Part shown: positions 42,819-49,411 of the stretch, in pieces
Layout: the number at the start of each line of letters is the position of its first letter
Position numbering within the stretch: the stretch's first letter is position 1
DNA from: Treponema denticola
GTDB lineage: Bacteria; Spirochaetota; Spirochaetia; Treponematales; Breznakiellaceae
Length of the DNA: 49,411 bases
Assembly (NCBI GenBank): GCA_020719845.1
Contig: DYPP01000011.1
Location: 1-49,411 of the forward strand
Reading direction: 5' to 3'
Made by a program: the position numbers and the translations under genes
Notes under the pieces: model-generated
The model's database searches: none
Seen by the model: only the letters and a program-made list of their open reading frames with translations
Told to the model about the DNA's origin: nothing

Positions 42819-44228
42819 GTCAGACGCGCCGAGTAGGCGGGCGCTCATCTCGGCGCTGTATTGGGAAAACGCCGATTCGGCGAAAATAGTGCTGACCGTT
42901 TCGTACCGTAGATCGGACGACGCTTCCGCGAAATTTTCCGGTACCGGTAAATACCCGTACCAACCATTCACGATAGAGAGTATCCATACGGAACGTCCTG
43001 GAAAGTTGTTTCGAACGACGGCGTTCGCCTCGTTCAAGACCTCCATGGGTAGTCCGAACGCGAGGAGTCTTTTGCCCCGCAGAACGACCGAGTCCACTTC
43101 GACCATACCTTCCGAAAGCCTTGCCCGTTTTCCACCAAAATTCCAGCGATACATGAGTAGGAAGGAAATAAACGAAAATTGTTTAGCCACCAGGTGTCCG
43201 ACGCTTTGCGCCGGGAGCTTCAACTCCACGGCCCTTTTTTTTACCAAACCGTTTAATTCGGTGCCTTCGGGTATTTCATCCTCGCGTAAGGATAAGGCCT
43301 GGGCGAAAAATTGCTTATGCCTTTGAATCTCTTTCTCGATCCCCCGTTCGTCCAGGGGGCCATACCGCAACGGAAAGGAGAAGCGCTGGATCGTTAGGCG
43401 CAGGGGTCCTTCCGCTTCTCCGGGGCTACGCTCTATGGCCTCAAAGAGGGCCTTCGCCAGGATTGTTCCCAATTCTGAGGCTTCCTGAAAGGATGCTCCC
43501 TTGGACTGATCGCCGTCGTTCATGTCCAGAATGCCCCGGGTCTTTGGGTCGACGTTTCCCTCGGGGCCCTGGACGAACATAAGTGGCTCGTGGTATCGCT
43601 GGGCGTACGCTTCCCGGGTGTAGTGCAGCCAGTCCGCGCTGATCAGCCTATTGTCGGACCCCAGGACGGTGAGGTGACAGGGATAGGTAAAGAGGGTCCC
43701 CAGGTGCCGCTTATCCGGGGTCCTGAAGCGTACTATTCCCAGGTCTCCCGCGTACTCTTGCGTACCCCGCCGGCGGTTAACGCCGATGAAGGCTGCGGAC
43801 TGGTACGCTATGGCCTCCGCGGGTTCGGCCTTGGCTTTGGCACCGACCGCGACCTGAGCCAGGAGCGCGCCTAGAGTTTCGATATACTCAAGCGCCCAGG
43901 GCCGTTTTTCGTCGCTAAAGGTTCGCAGGTCTGGTCCCGCGTGGGTGTGTACCGCGGAAAACACGATGCGTTCCTGGGGTATTTCGACGGCCGCAGAGAC
44001 GAGTGTCGCCAGGTGATCCCGCATCTCGACGCTCAGGAGGCATACGTCCAAGGCTATCCATAACCACGCCGACTCACCGTCATTACTGTACAGGGCCACG
44101 GCGTATAGATCGTCGTGGATTCCTTCGGAAAAACCTGTCCTGTCTCCGTAGCCTTGAAGTTCGACGGATATGTCCGGCGTTATTCTCACGCGATCCATCC
44201 CGTATACGGCCGATAGTTGGTCGCTCAT
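42813..44228 (-). CDS. Cytoplasmic neutral ceramidase-like hydrolase
   Basis: The 471-aa product resembles the N-terminal catalytic domain of neutral/alkaline ceramidases, zinc enzymes that cut an N-acyl bond. The zinc-binding HTHAGPD (about residues 93-99), FTYPCHLTVLG and the late GPEGNVDP motif are visible. There is no signal peptide, and the C-terminal Ig-like domain of true ceramidases is absent, so it probably acts in the cytoplasm on something other than ceramide. The start at 44228 overlaps the upstream gene's stop (ATGA); the frame is open for 60 more codons inside that gene. It is the last gene of the transporter operon. Removing an acyl group from an imported N-acyl amino sugar is a reasonable hypothesis. 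Confidence 0.72.
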   Translation of the reverse strand: MSDQLSAVYGMDRVRITPDISVELQGYGDRTGFSEGIHDDLYAVALYSNDGESAWLWIALDVCLLSVEMRDHLATLVSAAVEIPQERIVFSAVHTHAGPDLRTFSDEKRPWALEYIETLGALLAQVAVGAKAKAEPAEAIAYQSAAFIGVNRRRGTQEYAGDLGIVRFRTPDKRHLGTLFTYPCHLTVLGSDNRLISADWLHYTREAYAQRYHEPLMFVQGPEGNVDPKTRGILDMNDGDQSKGASFQEASELGTILAKALFEAIERSPGEAEGPLRLTIQRFSFPLRYGPLDERGIEKEIQRHKQFFAQALSLREDEIPEGTELNGLVKKRAVELKLPAQSVGHLVAKQFSFISFLLMYRWNFGGKRARLSEGMVEVDSVVLRGKRLLAFGLPMEVLNEANAVVRNNFPGRSVWILSIVNGWYGYLPVPENFAEASSDLRYETVSTIFAESAFSQYSAEMSARLLGASDL

Positions 44229-45517
44229 AGGCCGTAGATCCGCTTGGGGTTTTCGTAAAAACCCTGTTCGATGATTCGTTGGGCGGTTTGTAGGGTATAC
44301 CGTCCCCGTTCCACCCGCTCTATAAGGATGTGCCCCAGAATATCCTTGACAAGGTAAAGCTTTGGGTGGCACCATTCGGCCGTGTAGGCGTCTGAAAAGT
44401 AAAGGCAAATCTTGTTCATGGGGATCATATCAAGCCGTGTTTCCAGGGATCGTCGGATATATTCCGGGTATAGGGTATGCCACCAATACCCGGCCACGCT
44501 GATGTTCGGGAAGTGGCGGCCCAATACGCCCAGATCCTGGGTATACACGTCCGACGCGGCTGAAATGTTAAAGTGAAGGTGTTCAAACGCGTTGGCCAGG
44601 GCGGCCATGCCCAGGCTAAAGTGGGGACTCCAGGCGCTAATAGCCCGGTGGGGAGGAAGGGCGTCGGCGCCGACCAGGACCTGTATCGTCTTAGCCCCAC
44701 GGCGAGAAAGGTTGTCCAGGTAGTGTCGCATTCCGTACATGCAAAAGGACCCCTGTTCTTCCTGGGTCAGGGCCTTGTCCTTCCAGGCCTTTCTAAGAAT
44801 GGCGTCTATGTCCGTGTCTCTATAATAAGTTTCGTTGATTGCCGGGTGTATCCAGGCACCTACAAAATGGTCCTGGGCCTGATCGAATTTTTGAGCCGAG
44901 ACACGCAGAAAGTCCCGATAATTCCGGGAATCTCGGATGCTCGCCTTTGAATCCCGCTCCCATTCCCGTAGGACTTCTCGGGGGGATTGTTTACCGTTGG
45001 ACAGTCGTACGGGCGCCAATTCCAGGCCCTGCTTGACACGATTTTGCCACGAGGGCGTCCCTCGGCCCTCAACGCTGATGGAACTTTCTATATTGCAGAG
45101 GCCTTTCAATAATCGTTCGGGGTACGCGGGGTCCGCGGCATTGGCCAACGAGGTTTCGACGATAGCTTCGTAGTTATCCCTTGTTAGTTCGTCAACCTGG
45201 TAGACGTCGCGCAAAATCAAACGGATAAAGTAGCCAAGGACCGTGTTGTCTATCATGGGCAGCCACGGTAGGACGTTACGGACCCGCTCAAAGGGGCCCA
45301 TCTCCGGGTCTGGCCCTTCGTGGGGCAGCCCCGCCTTGGACACCGTGAAGGGGTCCATCCCCGCGGAGACCAATTCTATCCAAACGTGGTGGTACAACAG
45401 AACCCGATCTAAAGACGACCCCTGGGGGGCCGAGGGGCTTAAATGACAGTGGGGATCAACGACTTTTATATCGCGCAGGGCCTCTTCAATTGATTCTTGG
45501 ATCAAAACGCTGTTCAT
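44225..45517 (-). CDS. Uronate isomerase/amidohydrolase-superfamily protein
   Basis: The 430-aa protein starts with KVVDPHCHLSP, the metal-binding HxH of the amidohydrolase superfamily in the form seen in uronate isomerases (UxaC). The C-terminal FSDAYTAEWCHPKLYLVKDI with its Asp is typical of a UxaC-like branch. It could isomerise or hydrolyse a sugar acid, lactone or cyclitol derivative. The start is the ATG at 45517, with AGGAG 5 nt upstream; a GTG one codon earlier is too close to the ribosome site. It lies 8 nt after the MalG-type permease gene and is coupled to the ceramidase-like gene, so it belongs to the transporter operon. Confidence 0.7.
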   Translation of the reverse strand: MNSVLIQESIEEALRDIKVVDPHCHLSPSAPQGSSLDRVLLYHHVWIELVSAGMDPFTVSKAGLPHEGPDPEMGPFERVRNVLPWLPMIDNTVLGYFIRLILRDVYQVDELTRDNYEAIVETSLANAADPAYPERLLKGLCNIESSISVEGRGTPSWQNRVKQGLELAPVRLSNGKQSPREVLREWERDSKASIRDSRNYRDFLRVSAQKFDQAQDHFVGAWIHPAINETYYRDTDIDAILRKAWKDKALTQEEQGSFCMYGMRHYLDNLSRRGAKTIQVLVGADALPPHRAISAWSPHFSLGMAALANAFEHLHFNISAASDVYTQDLGVLGRHFPNISVAGYWWHTLYPEYIRRSLETRLDMIPMNKICLYFSDAYTAEWCHPKLYLVKDILGHILIERVERGRYTLQTAQRIIEQGFYENPKRIYGL

Positions 45518-45525
45518 CACTACTC

Positions 45526-46374
45526 CTATTTCAACAGGGCCCCCGCGGTTAGGGCTTTTTCAACCCGTTCGCTGAAAAAGAGGTATACCGCGACAAGGGG
45601 TATGCTGGTTACCATGAGCGAAGCCGACATGGCGCCCCAATCCACGGATGTACTCGTCATAAAATGAAGAACCCCCAGGGGAAGGGTCTTTAGCTCGCTT
45701 TTTCGAATAAATATGTAGGCAAGAAAGAACTCGTTCCATATGGTGACAAAAAGCCAGATGACCAGGGTTGATATGGCGGAGCTAACCATGGGAAATATGA
45801 TTTTAAAAAAGGCCGTAATCAAGCTAGCGCCTTCGATGCACGCTGATTCTTCGATTTCTATGGGTATGCTTCGGTAAAACGCGTAAAACATAAGAATAGT
45901 GACCGAGAGATTGAAGGCCGTATAGGGCAAAATAAGGGACTGGTAGGTATTAAGAAATCCCAGTGATTTTTCGATCATGAAAATTGGCAGAACGATTACC
46001 TCGACGGGAATTATTAATCCCAGGGTACTGTAAAACCGCAGGCCCTTATTGGCGGAAAAGCGCATCCTGCTTATCGCGTAGCCAAAGGTACTACCCATAA
46101 AAATAGACGCGATGGTTGTAGAGAGGGTGTACAAAAGGCTATTAAAAAAATAACGTATGATCGGATAAGAAGTCACCGCCTTGCTGTAGTTGTCAAGCCT
46201 CCACACGCTGGGTAAGCCAAGAATGTCTCCACCATAAATAGCGCTATTATCCTTGAACGATAGGAGGGCGATCCACAAAAATGGATAGACAACGCTTACC
46301 GCCATGGCCGCTAAAAAAAGGATAAACACCCAGTGGGGAACCCTTTTGAGGCTTTTGATGAATATATTCCCCAT
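45526..46374 (-). CDS. Sugar ABC transporter permease, MalG-type (island)
   Basis: This 282-aa permease has six membrane segments and the EAA loop EESACIEGASLITAFFKIIF. It pairs with the MalF-type permease ending 8 nt upstream. It is only distantly similar to the permease at 9662, so the two transporters are separate systems. The codon use is AT-richer than in the first operon. Confidence 0.9.
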   Translation of the reverse strand: MGNIFIKSLKRVPHWVFILFLAAMAVSVVYPFLWIALLSFKDNSAIYGGDILGLPSVWRLDNYSKAVTSYPIIRYFFNSLLYTLSTTIASIFMGSTFGYAISRMRFSANKGLRFYSTLGLIIPVEVIVLPIFMIEKSLGFLNTYQSLILPYTAFNLSVTILMFYAFYRSIPIEIEESACIEGASLITAFFKIIFPMVSSAISTLVIWLFVTIWNEFFLAYIFIRKSELKTLPLGVLHFMTSTSVDWGAMSASLMVTSIPLVAVYLFFSERVEKALTAGALLK

Positions 46375-46382
46375 ATCGACTC

Positions 46383-47267
46383 CTAATATTCAATTTTTTC
46401 CCGTCCTACCAGGGAATTAATAAGTAGGGTAACGATTAAGCCCTCAAGGATATACACCACGGCCATGGCGCTACCCATGCCAAAACGGTTCCGCGCGAAG
46501 GAATATTCGTACAGCATAAAAACCATGGTGTAGGACGCGTCTCCGGGGCCCCCTCGGGTCATAAGTTGCACGTGGGCAAACACCCGCAGAGCCGAGAGCG
46601 TCGTAGTGATGAGAAGAAATTTTATAACCTCCCTGAGCAGGGGAACGATAATCACCGTCATTATTTGGGCCATGGATGCGCCATCAATTTTCGCGGCTTC
46701 AAAATACTGTTCGGGTATGTTTTTAATGCCCGCGTAAAAAATTACTATATTAAATCCAGTCCATTGCCATAGTATGGCCATAACAATAGAAGGAATGACC
46801 GTCGCCTTTGTACCCAACCATACGGGTTGCAACCAATCCATGCCCGCGAGCTGTAATAGCTTGTTGAGGAGCCCCCAGTTGGGCTGATAGATGGCGATCC
46901 AGAGCTGGCAGATGACGATGGTAGAGATGACCACGGGTAAGAAATAAATTGCCCGTAGTACCTTCTTGAAGGGAAACTTTCCGTAGGCAAAGTAAAAAGC
47001 GACCGCTATCGATACGGGAAAATTAATCAAGACCAAAAGAATCATTATGTACAGGTTGTTTAGATTGGCCTTCCAGAAAGTACTATTTTGAAAAATTTCG
47101 AAATAATTACGGAGGCCAACAAATCCAAAGGGAGCTATCCCATCGTGTTTTTGAAAACTCGTGATTAAGAGGGGCAGAATGGGATAGGTTACAAATAGCG
47201 TAAAAAGTATAAGGCCGGGCAGTATGAATAGGAGGTATACCCCCACATTGCGAAAGTATTTATCCAT
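46383..47267 (-). CDS. Sugar ABC transporter permease, MalF-type (island)
   Basis: From the ATG at 47267 (GGAGG 7 nt upstream) the product has 294 aa and six membrane segments, with EAAKIDGASMAQIMTVIIVP as the EAA loop. The frame is open to 47357, but that part falls in the hairpin region and is not typical of permeases. It forms the importer channel with the MalG-type partner. No ATPase gene is present, so a shared ATPase elsewhere in the genome is needed. Confidence 0.9.
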   Translation of the reverse strand: MDKYFRNVGVYLLFILPGLILFTLFVTYPILPLLITSFQKHDGIAPFGFVGLRNYFEIFQNSTFWKANLNNLYIMILLVLINFPVSIAVAFYFAYGKFPFKKVLRAIYFLPVVISTIVICQLWIAIYQPNWGLLNKLLQLAGMDWLQPVWLGTKATVIPSIVMAILWQWTGFNIVIFYAGIKNIPEQYFEAAKIDGASMAQIMTVIIVPLLREVIKFLLITTTLSALRVFAHVQLMTRGGPGDASYTMVFMLYEYSFARNRFGMGSAMAVVYILEGLIVTLLINSLVGREKIEY

Positions 47268-47345
47268 AACACAACCTCCCACGGTAGGGGTATCCCAAGT
47301 CGAAGGGTTTTGGGGTATTGCCCATTCAAGTATTGCGCGACCCTG

Positions 47346-47412
47346 GGCTTGTTTCAAAGACTTTCATGGTCGTTCCAAACCTCGGGTTTGCGAAGAGGGT
47401 TTGGAACAAACC
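47346..47412 (-). other. Hairpin region between binding-protein and permease genes (island)
   Basis: TTCCAAACC (47373-47381) pairs perfectly with GGTTTGGAA (47398-47406). The same right arm can instead pair with 47346-47358 (11 pairs plus a wobble over 13 nt). The position matches the hairpins at 8638-8756 in the other sugar operon. It may set the ratio of binding protein to permeases. Confidence 0.55.
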
Positions 47413-47427
47413 ATCAGCCTATAGGAC

Positions 47428-48738
47428 TTATTGCAAAGCCTGTCCCAAAATTTCCACGAATTCCTCTGGCGTGGTGTCCAGGGCCATGAGTTTTTGACTG
47501 GACATGATCACGTTGCCGATACCGTCCGCGTTCAGCTGGAAGGCTATCCATTGATACGCGTAATCAGGCTTGGAGATAGCCTGGAAATAGCGTTCCATAA
47601 GGGGGTGCATGCCCTCAATCTTTTTTCCAGGATCGAATAGCACGGGACTCTTTAGTTCCTGGACGTAGAAAAGGGCGTTTTCCTCGACAAGGAACTTCAA
47701 ATAATCTACCGTCGCCTTAACATCCTTCGTCTTGCTACTTATGGAGAAGCCCAGCATGGGGTCGTACTGTAGGGCAAAGGTTTTTGAAAGATCCAGGGAT
47801 TCATCAACCTTAGGGTAGGGCAGATAGTCGAGGAATTTCTCCACCGCCGGATCCTTCAGGTAGGGACCCAGGGACCAGGTAACGGCAAATTGCATGGCAG
47901 ATCGCTCGGCCTTAAAATCGGCTTCGGCCTGGGGCCAATCGCTCAGCAGGAAACCCTTCTGGAAGGCTCCGATCTTAACCAATTGTTGGAGCCGTTTCGC
48001 GGCGTTCAGGAATACGGGATCGCTGATTCTGCGAGGATCGGCGGCGACCCGCTCCATTGCCCGGGGATCCTCGGCGTAAACGAGCATTTCGTACAGGGCG
48101 ATGGGGGAACTGATGGTTTTGCCGTCTATGGTGATGGGGGTGATGCCCTTTTTCTTGAATTGTTCAATGACGGTAAGCAATTCGTTCCAGGTCTGGGGTG
48201 GTTTGACGCCGTTTTCGGCGAAGATACGCTTGTTATAGTAGAGGATTTGGGTGAACAGGGGGTCAAAGCCGGCTTCCAGGGCGTAGACGTTGCCATCCGA
48301 GTAGGGCGTAAGGGGTTTATCATTTAAGAATTTGGCAAGCCATTCTTTTTCAAGGTATTTATTCAGGGGGACGAGCGCGTTTGCCCTTAGGAAGGGTTCC
48401 GCCATCTGGCTACCCTGCATGAAAAAAATGTCCGGAAGCTGTTCGGCGACCAGGTAGGTTTTAAGTTGGGCTATATACGTGTTGCTGTCTACCGCTCCCG
48501 TATCAAAGCTGACCCGCCATCCGGGGAATTTCTCGGCCGTATGAGGTTTGTAGTACTCCTCCAACACACGTTTCCTGGTTTCATCCCAGTGAATCACAAG
48601 AACGTTGAGATTCGCGTTTTTAGCGCTGGTCGCCGCGGCGTCCTTTGACGAACCGGAGTCCGCCTTACCACCGGCAAAAGCGACGCTGGACAGGGCTAAT
48701 CCAATAGCCGCCGTGATGACAAAGGTTTTTCCTTTCAT
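47428..48738 (-). CDS. Sugar ABC transporter substrate-binding protein (island)
   Basis: This is a 436-aa family 1 extracellular binding protein. The start at 48738 has GGAGG 7 nt upstream and puts a signal peptide at the N-terminus; the longer frame to 48825 runs into the promoter. The signal ends SSVAFAGGKADSG: there is no cysteine, so it would be cut by signal peptidase I and be free in the periplasm, unlike the lipidated protein at 7351. Typical motifs include EQLPDIFFMQGSQMAEPF near residues 105-125. It is the first gene of a five-gene operon down to 42813. The ligand is probably the substrate of the island's enzymes. Confidence 0.88.
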   Translation of the reverse strand: MKGKTFVITAAIGLALSSVAFAGGKADSGSSKDAAATSAKNANLNVLVIHWDETRKRVLEEYYKPHTAEKFPGWRVSFDTGAVDSNTYIAQLKTYLVAEQLPDIFFMQGSQMAEPFLRANALVPLNKYLEKEWLAKFLNDKPLTPYSDGNVYALEAGFDPLFTQILYYNKRIFAENGVKPPQTWNELLTVIEQFKKKGITPITIDGKTISSPIALYEMLVYAEDPRAMERVAADPRRISDPVFLNAAKRLQQLVKIGAFQKGFLLSDWPQAEADFKAERSAMQFAVTWSLGPYLKDPAVEKFLDYLPYPKVDESLDLSKTFALQYDPMLGFSISSKTKDVKATVDYLKFLVEENALFYVQELKSPVLFDPGKKIEGMHPLMERYFQAISKPDYAYQWIAFQLNADGIGNVIMSSQKLMALDTTPEEFVEILGQALQ

Positions 48739-48796
48739 CGCAATTCCTCCCTTATCGATATGCCTTGCTGTATCCCCTGATCGGGATTTAACTAAA

Positions 48797-48825
48797 TTTT
48801 TACACCTGAATTGCCAAATTGTCAA
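48797..48825 (-). promoter_or_regulatory. Promoter of the island transporter operon
   Basis: Perfect TTGACA (48820-48825 on the minus strand), a 17-nt spacer and TAAAAA (48797-48802) lie about 60 nt before the start at 48738. ATCCC-N6-GGGAT at 48772-48787, between promoter and gene, is a possible but weak operator. Upstream sequence 48826-48910 is almost pure A/T and may act as an UP-element. Confidence 0.65.
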
Positions 48826-48979
48826 GAAATATTACGCTTATAAATAAATATGTTTATAATTACCTATTATAATCCTAAATATATCGTTTATTTTATTAAT
48901 ATTTTTACATTATTGCCGTTTCTGGTACTCCGGGAACCCTTTCTGAAAAAGGGGAATTTTAATCGTACACTACAGAGGG

Positions 48980-49104
48980 TTTTTCAAAATGCAGACGCAT
49001 TTTGAAAAAGCTACCTTATTTTGCGGCATTTGCGCACGGTTTCAAAGAAACCGGAGCAAATGCGGAGGCGCTTTCAAAAATAACCGATTTTTGAAAGCGC
49101 CTCC
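48980..49104 (-). repeat. Three-hairpin intergenic element, copy B (inverted)
   Basis: Read on the minus strand: hairpin 1 is a perfect 18-bp stem (49064-49081/49087-49104) with loop CGGTT flanked by AAAAAT and ATTTTT. Hairpin 2 has GCATTTGC/GCAAATGC outside and GGTTTC/GAAACC inside (49026-49063). Hairpin 3 is a perfect 13-bp stem (48980-48992/48997-49009). The order and loop match copies A and C in reverse orientation. It lies at the right edge of the low-GC island. Confidence 0.75.
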
Positions 49105-49119
49105 AGTAAGAGGTATAGT

Positions 49120-49411
49120 ATGGATCGGATTGAGAAACGTGGCGCGGCGAACCGGGCATGGATAACCGCGGCCGGGGCTCGGGCATAAACGCGCCGTGCG
49201 GCCCTTGGCTGTTTATGGTAAAGAAGGGGTTATCATCGCGGGGAGCGACGCGGATACGGAAGCGGAAGAATGAGCCCTGTGGAATCGTTTACGAAAAACC
49301 TACGAGAGCCTATCCCGACTTGAATCGGTTCCTTTGATCGGTAATAAATTGTTTGGTCTTATGGACACGCTTCTTTCAATTCCTACCCAATATCCTTTAG
49401 GGACCTATCGC
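49120..49411 (+). pseudogene. Possible decayed gene at the right edge
   Basis: An ATG at 49120 has AAGAGG 6 nt upstream but its frame stops after 22 codons (49186). A second frame reads protein-like from about 49187 (RAVRPLAVYGKEGVIIAG), meets a TGA at 49271 and continues protein-like (ALWNRLRKTYESLSRLE and more) to the window end. This looks like one gene broken by a frameshift and a nonsense codon. I do not recognise the family. It could also be non-coding sequence followed by a new gene. Confidence 0.3.

Noticed and set aside
48930-48960. Terminator-like CCCTTT-AAAGGG hairpin near an AT run
   Set aside because: No gene on either strand ends there. It may be part of the flank of element B, but there is too little to call it.
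49271-49273. Selenocysteine codon
   Set aside because: No clear insertion hairpin follows within the visible sequence, no selenoprotein family is recognised, and an adjacent frameshift points to decay.

Overview
The window (about 49.4 kb) looks like chromosomal DNA of a spirochaete, probably in or near the Treponemataceae. This is inferred from the lipoprotein style (a substrate-binding protein starting CSGGAEKP after its lipobox), the gene repertoire and gene-family flavour, not from any rRNA gene. No tRNA, rRNA, CRISPR array, insertion sequence or transposase was recognised. Positions 1 to about 38.2 kb are GC-rich by eye (around 60% or more). Positions about 39.0 to 48.8 kb are visibly poorer in GC, with AT-rich promoters and different codon choice, and read as a separately acquired island.

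Layout. 1-2.0 kb: elongation factor G, cut by the left edge. 2.35-3.76 kb: an ESS/GltS-family symporter. 3.76-7.14 kb: a lipid or acyl-transfer group on the minus strand (a PlsC-type acyltransferase with a zinc ribbon, a zinc-ribbon membrane protein, and a condensation-like acyltransferase). 7.2-13.0 kb: a sugar utilisation operon with a strong promoter and two candidate operators (binding protein, two permeases, family 4 glycosidase) followed by a LacI-type regulator. 13.1-16.4 kb: a sulfur group (O-acetylhomoserine sulfhydrylase and two rhodanese proteins). 16.5-25.1 kb: a GT39-type glycosyltransferase converging on a likely seven-gene minus-strand operon of chemoreceptor, two small EamA/ArnE-ArnF-like proteins, a GT2 glycosyltransferase fused to an ATP-grasp ligase, and an SsuABC-type importer. 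25.1-38.8 kb: Lon and housekeeping genes (argA, recO, pyrimidine nucleoside phosphorylase, recJ, an M23 peptidase, rpsU), a phosphodiester-glycosidase lipoprotein, a broken MFS gene, and a LeuCD-type isomerase under an XRE-cupin regulator.

The 39.0-48.8 kb island holds a sugar-type ABC importer, a uronate-isomerase/amidohydrolase-like protein, a cytoplasmic ceramidase-like hydrolase, a ROK regulator, a DegT-family aminotransferase and a Gfo/Idh/MocA dehydrogenase. Together they suggest import and breakdown of an N-acylated amino sugar or aminocyclitol; the substrate is unknown.

The two most interesting signals are these. First, a non-coding element of about 113-126 nt with three hairpins occurs three times (16387-16512, 38831-38943, and inverted at 48980-49104), with pairing kept while stem sequences change; two inverted copies bracket the low-GC island. 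Second, the GT2-ATP-grasp fusion, with its small-membrane-protein pair and nearby GT39 enzyme, resembles a lipid-carrier glycan modification route with an added ligase step. Several genes also have a -10 box 5-6 nt before the ATG and no Shine-Dalgarno sequence, suggesting leaderless mRNAs.
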